64,000 bases of DNA from Pseudomonadota bacterium (GTDB lineage: Bacteria > Pseudomonadota > Alphaproteobacteria > Rhizobiales > Hyphomicrobiaceae). The DNA lies in NCBI GenBank assembly GCA_018242295.1, contig JAFECE010000005.1, positions 209,709 to 273,708 of the forward strand. Direction: 5' to 3'. The notes below the pieces were generated by a model. The model ran no database searches, was not told the origin of the DNA, and worked only from the letters and a program-made list of their open reading frames with translations. Made by a program: the position numbers and the translations under genes. Shown one piece after another: positions 1 to 7,943 of the stretch (position 1 is the stretch's first letter; each line of letters starts with the position of its first letter).

Positions 1-523
1 CCGGGCGCGGAGTAAAGCTGACGCGATATTCGTGCACGGGCGCGGCGATAGGCTCGGGAGCCATGTCGGGAAGTCCGAAATCGATGACCGTTGGCTGGAA
101 ATCGATAGCTTCCTCGACTTCTTCCGCGCCCTCGGTGGCCGTCAGCGCCTTGACGTCTGCCGCAATGGCCGCGTAGCTCGACTCGTCGATTTCTTTACCG
201 TCGCGCGATGCTTCCACAAGATCCGCCAGAACGTCGGCGGCGCGGAGCATGGGCTTCATCACCTCCGCTGTCGGATTGAGCTTGCCGCTGCGGACGAAAT
301 CGAGAGCCGTCTCGAATGTATGTGCGAACTGCACCAGCGCCGTCAGCTTGAACGCACCGGCACCGCCCTTGATCGAGTGGACGGCCCGGAAAACGGCGTT
401 TACCGTTTCAGAATCGGCGTTACCCTCGTCCATTGCCAGCAAGCCGACTTCCATCTCCGAGAGCTGCTCTTCGCACTCCTGGAAGAACGTCTGCCGGATT
501 GCGGCCATCGTATCGACGGTCAT
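1..523 (-). CDS. cheA: Chemotaxis histidine kinase CheA (N-terminal part, cut by window edge)
   Basis: The reverse-strand frame from the ATG at 523 is open to the left edge, giving 174 residues. It encodes the histidine phosphotransfer (P1/HPt) domain of CheA. The phosphorylated histidine is H49, inside the motif HSIKGGAGAF, which is diagnostic of CheA P1 domains. CheA takes signals from methyl-accepting receptors, autophosphorylates and passes phosphate to CheY; its dimerisation, kinase and CheW-like domains would lie beyond the window. The gene follows cheY by 23 bases in the same direction, so it belongs to the MCP-STAS-cheY-cheA operon. Family and start are seen directly; completeness cannot be judged. 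Confidence 0.93.
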   Translation of the reverse strand, partial: MTVDTMAAIRQTFFQECEEQLSEMEVGLLAMDEGNADSETVNAVFRAVHSIKGGAGAFKLTALVQFAHTFETALDFVRSGKLNPTAEVMKPMLRAADVLADLVEASRDGKEIDESSYAAIAADVKALTATEGAEEVEEAIDFQPTVIDFGLPDMAPEPIAAPVHEYRVSFTPRP

Positions 524-546
524 CTGTATGCTCTTTTATTTATGCT

Positions 547-912
547 TCAGGCGGCGACGCGGCGGATTGCGGCGATTAGCTTCGTCGGTTCGAACGGCTT
601 GACGATCCAGCCCGTCGCTCCAGCTTCCTTTGCGCGCGTTTTCTTTGCGACATCGCTTTCGGTGGTCAGAACGAGGATCGGCACCCGGCGATAGCGGCTA
701 TCCTTGCGCACCGCTTCAATGAGGCCGAAACCATCCATTTTCGGCATGTTGATATCGGTTACGATGACGTCCGGAGTGGACGTTTGAAGGACTTCGAGCC
801 CGTGGACGCCGTCAACGGCCTGAATGACATTGAAGCCAGCCTCTGCGAGCGCCATCTTCAACATGTCGCGCATCGTTCTTGAATCGTCGACGGTCAGTAT
901 CGTCTGCGTCAT
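547..912 (-). CDS. cheY: Chemotaxis response regulator CheY
   Basis: A single receiver domain of 121 residues with no output domain, the size expected for CheY. The acidic pair D9/D10, phosphoacceptor D53 (in VTDINMPKMDG), switch Thr near 83-84 and conserved K105 (in KPFEP) are all present, so it should be phosphorylated by CheA. The ATG overlaps the stop of the upstream STAS gene in an ATGA arrangement, and an AAGGA Shine-Dalgarno lies 8 bases before it. Translational coupling with the STAS gene and cheA is likely. Phospho-CheY would act on the flagellar switch; whether this copy does so, or acts as a phosphate sink as some alphaproteobacterial CheYs do, cannot be told from sequence. Confidence 0.95.
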   Translation of the reverse strand: MTQTILTVDDSRTMRDMLKMALAEAGFNVIQAVDGVHGLEVLQTSTPDVIVTDINMPKMDGFGLIEAVRKDSRYRRVPILVLTTESDVAKKTRAKEAGATGWIVKPFEPTKLIAAIRRVAA

Positions 913-1310
913 GGCGAAGATCCTTCAAAAAGAAATTGGTCAGCCGATAATCCAACGAGAGCAATCGTTTCGAGAAGTGCAGGGCTTGGATTCCTGACCG
1001 CGTAGTTCTGGCCGTCAGCCCGCCAGGTGTGGGCCGCAGCGAGCAAGACCTGTAACGACTGGATGCCGACGCGCTGCACCTGTCCGGCATCGACGACGAG
1101 CGAAGCACCGCGACGCGCGAGGAGAAGATCTCTGATGGAGGCCGCCGACGACGAGTCGAGTGAGTCTGGAAGAACCAGCTCCGGCTCGCTCGCAGTTGCG
1201 GTGGCTGCCAATTCGGCGTCCTGCATTTGCGTTGCGACCTTGGGCTTCTTCCGCGACCGGCTGCGATCGCCGGAACCGCCAGCGATCGCCTTCCCTTTCC
1301 GGCGGGCCAT
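909..1310 (-). CDS. STAS-domain protein of the chemotaxis operon
   Basis: A 133-residue protein with a basic, low-complexity N-terminus (about residues 1-45) and a C-terminal STAS fold (about 50-130), the fold of anti-sigma-factor antagonists. The usual phosphorylated serine of SpoIIAA-type proteins (DSSGL motif) is not present: the aligned stretch reads QRVGIQSL, so phospho-switching as in SpoIIAA is unlikely. STAS proteins of this kind often sit beside cheA in alphaproteobacteria and are thought to be structural or regulatory parts of chemotaxis clusters. The start codon overlaps the MCP stop (TAATG) and the gene overlaps cheY by 4 bases. The GGAGG Shine-Dalgarno is made from the last codons of the MCP gene. 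Confidence 0.8.
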   Translation of the reverse strand: MARRKGKAIAGGSGDRSRSRKKPKVATQMQDAELAATATASEPELVLPDSLDSSSAASIRDLLLARRGASLVVDAGQVQRVGIQSLQVLLAAAHTWRADGQNYAVRNPSPALLETIALVGLSADQFLFEGSSP

Positions 1311-3640
1311 TAGAATTCCTCCCAGCCAGCGTCAGAAGAAGCCGCGCTGCGGCGTCCCATTCCTACAGCCGCTGCCATTTTGACTTTGGCGGGCGAACGC
1401 TGGGCGCGAGCGGCCGGCTTGGACGATTCCCGGCGAGCCGACATTTCGACGACCGTGTCCTCACCTGTGCGGAAGCGGCTGACCAGACGGACGAGTTCTT
1501 CGGTCTGCTGCGCCAGAGTCTGCGTTGCAGCCGTCGCTTCCTCGACCATCGCAGCGTTCTGCTGCGTAACCTGGTCCATCTCGTTGACAGCCGTGTTGAC
1601 CTGCTCGAGACCGTGCGCCTGTTCGTTGGCGCTCGTCGCGATGTCCGTCACGATGCTGTTGATTTCAGCCACCTGCGAAACGATGCGCGTCAATGCCAAT
1701 CCGGTTTCACCGACGAGCTGCACACCTTGAGCAACCTGGCCTGTCGAAGCTGAAATGAGGCCTTTGATTTCCTTCGCCGCTTCTGCGGAACGCTGAGCTA
1801 AGGCACGCACTTCCGACGCGACGACTGCGAAGCCCCGGCCAGCGTCGCCTGCGCGCGCTGCTTCGACACCAGCATTCAAAGCGAGAAGGTTCGTCTGGAA
1901 CGCGATTTCGTCGATGACACCGATGATCTGGCTGATTTGCTTCGATGAGCTTTCGATGCCGTTCATCGCCAATATTGCTTTGTGAACGACCTCGCCGCTC
2001 TTCTCGGCGTCGGTCTTGGCGATTGATACCGTTTCGCGAGCATGCGTTGCACCGCGCGCCGTCTTATTGACGGTATCGGTGATCTCCTTAACGGCAGCAG
2101 CCGTTTCTTCGAGACTTGCGGCCTGGTTTTCCGTGCGCCGCGACAGGTCGTCGGAGGCTTGCGAAATTTCTTCGGTGCCCAGTTTGATGCTGCCGGCGCC
2201 TTTTTTCACAAGCTCAATCGTGCTTCTCAGTTGCGAAGCCGCAGAATTGAAGTCTGTTTTGAGCTTTGCAAACTCGGGAGCGAATTCGGCGTATACAGTG
2301 GTCTCGAGGTTGCCTTGCGCGAGTTCCGACAGAGCTGTCCCGAGCGATGCGACGACGGTATTGATCTGGTTCTCCGCCTCGATCTTCCCGACTTGCGCGG
2401 CTTCGAGCTGACCCATCATCAGGTTCATCTGGCTGATGATCGCCTCGTACTCCGGAATAACCTTTTCGGAAATGCGATGCGTGAAGTCGCCGCTCGCAAT
2501 GCGTTCTGCGGCGCTCGTGAACGCGTCCATGAAGTGTTCGTGCTCCTTGGCATAGTGCTCGCTCTGCTCCTGCTGCTGCTTGGCAGCCTCGACGGCAGCG
2601 TCGGTCATCACTTTATTTTCGACGGCTGCTTCCTTGAAGCGCGAGAGGGCGCCCGCGATCATGCCGTTTTCGTTGCTGTCCGTAAGATACGGGATTTCAA
2701 CGCTCAGATCCTTGTGGCTGAGTTGATCCATCGCGCGCACCAGGCTCGAGAGCCGAAGCGAAATTCCCTTGCCGATCAAACCGACCATGATCACTGCTGC
2801 GACTGTTGCCGCGATCAAAAAGCCGAGCGTGCGATAAAGGGAGGAGCGTGCTTCCGCCGAATGACTTTCGGCAAGCTGCGCAAATATGCCACCGATCTGG
2901 CCCGCGGCCGTTCCGACCATGCTATTGGCGTTATTGATGGACGAAATCACATCACTACCGATCGCAGCGCGGCGATAGTCAGCTCCCTTGAGCTTGGCGG
3001 CGATCTGATCAAGCTCCGATAGAAGTCTGTCGTTCGTGCCGCCGAAAGCGTTCTTGGCATCGCTGGACAGATCGGCGCTCAGAAGCTTATTCGCGGCGCC
3101 GCGAAGCTTGTCCGTTGTCCTCTTCAATACGGCATAGTTGATTGCAAGCTTGGTCTGGTCATCTGCCTGCCCTGCCGTATCGAGCGTGGATTTGAGCTCG
3201 ATCAGTGTCTGCTTGACGCCGGGCAACCGCTGAACCATCACCTCTTGCGCATAATACGCGGCCGGCGAGGCATCCGCGGCGACCCCGGACGACGTGGCGA
3301 TTAGGTCCAAGAGCTCAGCGCCGAGGTGCACTCGCTCGTCCGCCGATCGCGCGTTTTCGAACGCGTTGACATTGGGTTGAACACCGAGGCTTTGGGATGC
3401 GTCCGAGAGCTTCGCCAGCTCTCCGTCGCCAGACCTCGAATTCTCATCGGCGGACATTTTGTTCCAAACGGCAGCCGCCAGCTTGCCACCGCTGATTTCG
3501 CGATCGACCATGCTTATCTGATCCAGCTGACGATCTGTGTAGAGATAAAGCTGTGCCAGCGATGGAATTAAGAACACCGCAGATATCAGTGCGAGCCGGC
3601 GGGGCATCGACCATTTGCTGTTGATATATCCTATGACCAT
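1310..3640 (-). CDS. Methyl-accepting chemotaxis protein
   Basis: A transmembrane chemoreceptor of 776 residues. Transmembrane helix 1 is at about 15-34, a mostly helical periplasmic sensor follows to about 268, helix 2 is at about 270-289, then HAMP and linker helices and a long C-terminal signalling coiled coil. The highly conserved hairpin tip ([20 protein letters not shown] and flanks) contacts CheA and CheW. The C-terminus ends in GWEEF, matching the aromatic pentapeptide that tethers CheR/CheB in some receptors, so adaptation enzymes probably dock here. I chose the ATG at 3640 because the reading frame upstream offers only a TTG (3757) without a ribosome site and adds 39 polar residues before the membrane anchor. 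The ligand is unknown. It is first in the MCP-STAS-cheY-cheA operon. Confidence 0.93.
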   Translation of the reverse strand: MVIGYINSKWSMPRRLALISAVFLIPSLAQLYLYTDRQLDQISMVDREISGGKLAAAVWNKMSADENSRSGDGELAKLSDASQSLGVQPNVNAFENARSADERVHLGAELLDLIATSSGVAADASPAAYYAQEVMVQRLPGVKQTLIELKSTLDTAGQADDQTKLAINYAVLKRTTDKLRGAANKLLSADLSSDAKNAFGGTNDRLLSELDQIAAKLKGADYRRAAIGSDVISSINNANSMVGTAAGQIGGIFAQLAESHSAEARSSLYRTLGFLIAATVAAVIMVGLIGKGISLRLSSLVRAMDQLSHKDLSVEIPYLTDSNENGMIAGALSRFKEAAVENKVMTDAAVEAAKQQQEQSEHYAKEHEHFMDAFTSAAERIASGDFTHRISEKVIPEYEAIISQMNLMMGQLEAAQVGKIEAENQINTVVASLGTALSELAQGNLETTVYAEFAPEFAKLKTDFNSAASQLRSTIELVKKGAGSIKLGTEEISQASDDLSRRTENQAASLEETAAAVKEITDTVNKTARGATHARETVSIAKTDAEKSGEVVHKAILAMNGIESSSKQISQIIGVIDEIAFQTNLLALNAGVEAARAGDAGRGFAVVASEVRALAQRSAEAAKEIKGLISASTGQVAQGVQLVGETGLALTRIVSQVAEINSIVTDIATSANEQAHGLEQVNTAVNEMDQVTQQNAAMVEEATAATQTLAQQTEELVRLVSRFRTGEDTVVEMSARRESSKPAARAQRSPAKVKMAAAVGMGRRSAASSDAGWEEF

Positions 3641-4155
3641 AACTGGACCTATTTCCTTGAAGCGTTGATTTTGATTCTGGGCTCGGGCTGCGGCGGACTC
3701 AGCGTGGAAGCGGACGTCCGCAATGTCGTCGGTGTGCAGGGTTGCAGAAGCGCTCAATGTCCCGGGAGGTGACGCGGGCCGTCATCGCCAAGACAGCGAA
3801 AGCTGCTGCGTTGGCGGAAATTCTTGGCAATCGTCGAATTCTTCTGGGCTGACGATGGAAGCGGCCGCGAATTATCGTGCCTCATCGGGAGTTCCTGCTT
3901 TTGAAAAGCCTGGAACATGTCGGGTCGCCGACTCGGCTGCACGGCATCATGCCTATGATTTCATCAATCAAGCAGCCGATTGTTAGAATTAATCGGCAAA
4001 ACTATCGATTTGGTTTACGACAATCGCCCCGTTGCGATTTTATTGAAACGATTTTGCAGTCTCTATTAAATGCGTCTGCATTTTCTTTTCCGCCGGCGCA
4101 TGCCTATTCCGATTCTTACGGGCGCGATTTCAAGCCGATTAACGGGCCTTAAGAA
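3641..4155. other. Intergenic region upstream of the MCP gene, no convincing gene
   Basis: About 515 bases between the likely MCP start and the end of the PilZ gene. The MCP-proximal half is GC-rich and the distal half (about 3930-4150) is AT-rich, as expected for a promoter region. Short open frames here have no recognisable protein features. An inverted repeat at 3975-3997 is the only clear structure. No promoter could be assigned with confidence. Confidence 0.5.
3975..3997. repeat. Inverted repeat GCCGATT-N9-AATCGGC
   Basis: Perfect 7-base arms (3975-3981 and 3991-3997) separated by 9 AT-rich bases, in the region between the chemotaxis operon and the PilZ gene. It could be an operator for the MCP operon or a weak stem-loop downstream of the PilZ gene. 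There is no following T run, so a classical intrinsic terminator is unlikely. Confidence 0.4.
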
Positions 4156-4455
4156 CTAGGTTGCCCTTCTCTTTAACCAGGAAAGACGCCGGGGCGGCCG
4201 TACGTACTGCAATCCAGCGATCACGCCTTCGATGCGAATTAAGCGGCATTTAACGATTAAATCGTCGCCGGGGATCTCCAAATAGAATTCGCCATTCAGG
4301 CGCTCGGGCTCTGCAAGCTTAATTTTAGCGCCGCCCTCTGATAAATCGAGGATAGCGCCCGGAAGGCGCTGGCCGTCTTCAAGCGCAATAACTGCTGCCT
4401 TGAATACGGGCCGGCGGCCAAATCTCCGCTGTTCTTGTGGTCTGTCTATCGGCAA
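4156..4455 (-). CDS. Small PilZ-domain protein
   Basis: A 99-residue stand-alone PilZ domain. The N-terminal arginine-rich segment (RRFGRR, about residues 10-15) and the D-L-S-E-G-G motif near 38-43 correspond to the RxxxR and (D/N)xSxxG c-di-GMP-binding elements. It is therefore a likely c-di-GMP receptor acting through protein contacts. The only in-frame start is a TTG at 4455, with no strong ribosome site, so the exact N-terminus is uncertain. It is monocistronic on the minus strand, between the chemotaxis operon and a divergently transcribed GGDEF-EAL gene, which suggests a role in motility control; the partner is unknown. Confidence 0.8.
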   Translation of the reverse strand: MPIDRPQEQRRFGRRPVFKAAVIALEDGQRLPGAILDLSEGGAKIKLAEPERLNGEFYLEIPGDDLIVKCRLIRIEGVIAGLQYVRPPRRLSWLKRRAT

Positions 4456-4819
4456 ATCTGTCTCGATATTTTCAATCGATTAACGGTTTCTGATTGCACA
4501 CGCATACATCGACAGAAGAAAACAATTCGGTAATAATGGAATAAAACTCTGGCGCGCTTCCGTTCGGCCCATGGTTTTTGCTTGACTTCAAGAAGGACTA
4601 TTCTTCATGCGGATTATTTCACCCTAACTGATTCGCCTTCGCGCGAGCTAATCTCGCCTTAATACATTACCTCTAATTGTTTCGATGGATAGGCTGCCAA
4701 TAGGCTTGGCTTGCGGCGGTGGCATCATACTAGCCGGTTCGCCAAAGTCGTGTTTTCTACGCAGAACATCAGTAATTTTAGGCCCGTAGGCGTAAAACTA
4801 TCCGATTGCGGCCGGCCTT
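4456..4819. other. Divergent intergenic region between PilZ and GGDEF-EAL genes
   Basis: About 360 bases, clearly richer in A and T than the neighbouring genes, between two divergent genes of the c-di-GMP island. It must contain both promoters. A TTGACT at 4582-4587 resembles a -35 element but has no properly spaced -10 element, so I do not call it. The only strong structure is the hairpin at 4810-4828. No small open frame looks coding. Confidence 0.5.
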
Positions 4820-4828
4820 TTGCCGGCC
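4810..4828 (+). repeat. Stem-loop GGCCGGC-CTTTT-GCCGGCC just before the GGDEF-EAL start
   Basis: Perfect 7-base GC-only arms around a 5-base loop, ending at the base before the first ATG (4829) of the GGDEF-EAL gene. In RNA it would be very stable and would cover the place where a ribosome-binding site should lie. It may dampen translation, or translation may begin at a later ATG (4844, 4847 or 4874; the last has an AAAGG five bases upstream). Confidence 0.6.
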
Positions 4829-6994
4829 ATGGAATGGGGCGAAATGATGCGAGGTTCAGCGGCTAAAGGCGTCATGGCTTTCAATCTCGATGGATTCGCC
4901 CTTAGCGCTCCCAATACAAAGAAGGGGCGCAAAAAAAAGACGTTCAGCCCCTATTTCAGCACAAATTCCGATGCGAAGGCTTTTGCGTCTGCGGTCGATC
5001 AACTCGGCATCGTCTCTATTGCGGATCCCGAAGGCCGGATCGTCCATGCCAATGCCGAATTCCTGCGCGTCAGCGGCTATACCGAAGAAGAAGTCGCCGG
5101 CAAGGACCATTCGATACTTAATTCCGGCCATCACCCGAAGGAATTCTGGGCTGACGCCTACGAAACACTCCGCAGAGGCGAGACCTGGCGCGCGCCGGTA
5201 AAGAATAGGGCGAAAGACGGCACTTGCTATTGGGTCGATTCCATCATCGTGCCACTCAAGGACAGAAACCGGCAGAGCAAAGGTTTCCTGTCATTTCAGA
5301 TCGACATTACGACAGCCGTCACGCTTCATATGGCTCTGCAGGATCGCAATACTCTGCTCCAGGCCGTCGTCGACAGCTTTCCCGGCGGGCTCACTGTTTT
5401 CGATCGCGACCTTCGCTTGCTTCTTTGCAATCGCAAGCAACGGCAGCTCCTCGAATATCCCGATTCGCTCTTCGAGAATTCGCTGCCGACACTGGAAGAC
5501 CTATACCGCTTCAACGCCAACCGCGGCGAGTATGGTCCAGGGAACGTCGAAGAGCAGGTACGTAGTCGTCTCGAACTCGCGCGCAAAGGCGAGACACACA
5601 TCTTCGAGCGGCAGCGGCCCAACGGAACGCATCTTGAGATTCGCGGCACGCCATTGCCAGGCGGCGGCTTTGTGACTGCCCATCTCGATGTTACCGAGCG
5701 AAAGCGGTATCAGGAAACCATCGGGCGGCTCGCACACCAAGATGTTCTGACAGGCCTCCCGAACCGGGCGCTTTTTCAAGATCGCATCCGGCAGGGCTTG
5801 ACGCAGGTGCAGCACGGTTCTTCTTTGGCGCTTCATTGCCTCGACCTCGATCGATTCAAGTCCGTCAACGACACGCTTGGCCATCCGATCGGCGACTCTC
5901 TGCTCGTCGCGGTCGCGGAGAGGCTGCGCGCGGAAATCCGCGAAACGGATACCGTCGCGCGGCTGGGCGGCGATGAATTTGCAATCATCCAGTTGGCGCC
6001 ACGATCGATCGAAGAGATCGAGGCTCTCGCAAAGCGCATCATCGGCGCGTTCGCCGAGCCTTTCGTTCTTGAAGAGAATACAGTCTCAATCGGAACCAGC
6101 ATCGGAATTTCAGTCGCGCCGTCGGACGGCGTCGATGCCGAGCAACTGATGATGAATGCCGACATGGCTCTCTACCGGACCAAGTCGCTTGGCAGGGGCA
6201 CGTTCGGATTCTTCGAGCATTCAATGCACGAACGCCTGCAATCCCGCCACCAAATCATAATGGGCCTGCGCGAGGCGATCGCCAACAGCAAGTTCGAACT
6301 GCATTATCAGCCGATCGTCAATGTCAAAACGCGTAAGATCGTCGGCTGCGAGGCATTGATCCGCTGGTCGCATCCGGTACGCGGGCTCATTCCAGCTCAC
6401 GAATTCATTCCGATTGCGGAGGAATGCGGACTAATCGGGCAGATTGGTGATTGGGTCTTGAAGACAGCTTGCGCCGAGGCGAGCCAGTGGCCCGACGACA
6501 TATGGGTCGCCGTCAACATTTCACCAGCACAGTTCCGCGGTCGGGATCTCATCGAGAAAGTCACCAATGCCTGCAGAGGCTTGCCCCTCTCGCGGCTGAT
6601 ACTTGAAATCACCGAGACCCTCCTGATGAAAGATCGGGATATTGCCTCCGATACTCTCGAACGTTTGCGGAAGATGGGTGTCCGATTCGCGATCGATGAT
6701 TTCGGAACCGGCTTCTCGTCGCTGAGCTACCTGCAAAGCTTTCCGTTCGACAAAATCAAAATCGATCGCTCGTTCGTCTCTGACGTCGCAAACCTCAAGC
6801 GTTCGGCGACGTTGCGGCGATCGATCATTCAGCTCGGGTACAATCTCGGCATGACCAGCGTCGGAGAGGGCGTCGAGACCGAGCAGCAGCTCGATCGACT
6901 CCGCGCCGAAGGATGCGTTGAGGCGCAGGGCTTTTTGTTCTCTCGTGCCGTACCGGCGGCGAAACTCCGCACTCTATTCTCCAAACCGCTTTGA
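4829..6994 (+). CDS. PAS-PAS-GGDEF-EAL cyclic-di-GMP turnover protein
   Basis: A soluble protein of about 720 residues with no membrane segment. Numbering from a TTG at 4820: PAS domain 1 (about 55-165, with a PAC-like end), PAS domain 2 (about 175-293), GGDEF domain (about 300-465) and EAL domain (about 475-720). The diguanylate cyclase signature RLGGDEF is intact (383-387), and an inhibitory I-site RETD (374-377) stands five residues before it. The EAL domain keeps EAL (511-513), an Asn in VNISP, ETLL and DDFGTG (626-631), so phosphodiesterase activity is also plausible. The PAS domains probably bind a ligand or cofactor. The start is uncertain because of the upstream hairpin. It is followed 45 bases later by a PilZ gene, an apparent enzyme-effector pair. 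Confidence 0.93.
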   Translation: MEWGEMMRGSAAKGVMAFNLDGFALSAPNTKKGRKKKTFSPYFSTNSDAKAFASAVDQLGIVSIADPEGRIVHANAEFLRVSGYTEEEVAGKDHSILNSGHHPKEFWADAYETLRRGETWRAPVKNRAKDGTCYWVDSIIVPLKDRNRQSKGFLSFQIDITTAVTLHMALQDRNTLLQAVVDSFPGGLTVFDRDLRLLLCNRKQRQLLEYPDSLFENSLPTLEDLYRFNANRGEYGPGNVEEQVRSRLELARKGETHIFERQRPNGTHLEIRGTPLPGGGFVTAHLDVTERKRYQETIGRLAHQDVLTGLPNRALFQDRIRQGLTQVQHGSSLALHCLDLDRFKSVNDTLGHPIGDSLLVAVAERLRAEIRETDTVARLGGDEFAIIQLAPRSIEEIEALAKRIIGAFAEPFVLEENTVSIGTSIGISVAPSDGVDAEQLMMNADMALYRTKSLGRGTFGFFEHSMHERLQSRHQIIMGLREAIANSKFELHYQPIVNVKTRKIVGCEALIRWSHPVRGLIPAHEFIPIAEECGLIGQIGDWVLKTACAEASQWPDDIWVAVNISPAQFRGRDLIEKVTNACRGLPLSRLILEITETLLMKDRDIASDTLERLRKMGVRFAIDDFGTGFSSLSYLQSFPFDKIKIDRSFVSDVANLKRSATLRRSIIQLGYNLGMTSVGEGVETEQQLDRLRAEGCVEAQGFLFSRAVPAAKLRTLFSKPL

Positions 6995-7039
6995 CAACGT
7001 TCATGCACGGCATTCCTATGCCGGCTCAATCTGCGAGAG

Positions 7040-7912
7040 ATGACTGTGTTAAGGGCACTTTTAAACTTTCCTGATCCGGCCCGGCCATCTTTTCCGCGCT
7101 CGCGGCTTTCGAATGAACCGGATGAAGGCAACGCACTCTTCGAAGCACTCGTCTGTGAATTTCATTGGAGCGCGCTTCAGATCGGCGGCATCACAGGCTG
7201 CATGAATGCAAGCTTGGCCTTCGAGCAGACGTGGATGCTTCGATCATGCAGCAACCTCATCCCTGTGGAATCGCCTGTCATCAAAGCCGCGCTCGGCACG
7301 TGGAAGGAAATCGGGCTTTCGGAGGAAATTACCTCGGCACTCCGCAAGATCTATTTCAATTTGTCTGACGCCAAGAATTTGGCGTTGCCACTGATCGAGC
7401 AGGCCGGAGTCTTTTCCGGACCTCGCATATCTTTGACGAAACTCGAACAAATTACCGCGCTCTGGCGGAAGCTCGCTGAAGACTGCAAAATCGCGGTTGC
7501 CCGTCTCGAACCAGAAACGCGCTGGCGTTTCAATGGCATTTACACTGGAAATGCGCTCGTTCTCGGCAAATTTCTTCAAGACGCACTTTCGGGCGGCTTC
7601 GGATGCGTCAATCAATACGGTGAAGTCGCAATTCCCGTTCTGCCTCAACGCCGCAAGACGCCGAGATACGTTCTGCTGCAGCCCTGCAAGATAAGCGATA
7701 AAAGTGGCGGCTCAATTGCCCTTGCACGCGATATTTCAAAAAACGGCATCGGTCTTGATTGCGAGCGAGATTTCCCATTGAAGGAACGGGTTCTCGTTGA
7801 GTTCCGCAACGGACGAAAGATGAGAGGAACTGTTACTTGGTTCCATAAAACGAAGGTCAGCGTTCAGTTCGATGAGCCGCTGTCCGATGACGATCCGCTC
7901 ATCGCTAGATGA
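7040..7912 (+). CDS. PilZ-domain protein with unknown N-terminal region
   Basis: 290 residues. The C-terminal third (about 200-285) is a PilZ domain: RRKTPRYVLL supplies the basic motif and RDISKNGIGLD the DxSxxG motif, both in the right order for c-di-GMP binding. The N-terminal 190 residues form a mostly helical region I do not recognise; it has no signal peptide or membrane segment. The gene lies 45 bases after the GGDEF-EAL gene on the same strand and is probably co-transcribed, so it is a natural candidate effector of that enzyme. The ATG at 7040 has only a weak purine stretch upstream. Confidence 0.82.
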   Translation: MTVLRALLNFPDPARPSFPRSRLSNEPDEGNALFEALVCEFHWSALQIGGITGCMNASLAFEQTWMLRSCSNLIPVESPVIKAALGTWKEIGLSEEITSALRKIYFNLSDAKNLALPLIEQAGVFSGPRISLTKLEQITALWRKLAEDCKIAVARLEPETRWRFNGIYTGNALVLGKFLQDALSGGFGCVNQYGEVAIPVLPQRRKTPRYVLLQPCKISDKSGGSIALARDISKNGIGLDCERDFPLKERVLVEFRNGRKMRGTVTWFHKTKVSVQFDEPLSDDDPLIAR

Positions 7913-7943
7913 ATCTTTGCCTATCGTTTGCGGCAGAGAATTT

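Noticed and set aside
32-694. Open frame of 220 residues on the plus strand
   Set aside because: It lies antisense to cheA and the end of cheY; its translation has no family features, whereas the minus-strand frames encode clear HPt and receiver domains.
2042-3022. Open frame of 326 residues on the plus strand
   Set aside because: Antisense shadow of the MCP gene; composition rich in Arg, Leu and His typical of reversed codons.
4139-4152. CtrA-like TTAA-N6-TTAA near the end of the PilZ gene
   Set aside because: The consensus spacing is seven bases, and the site lies at a gene end, not a promoter.
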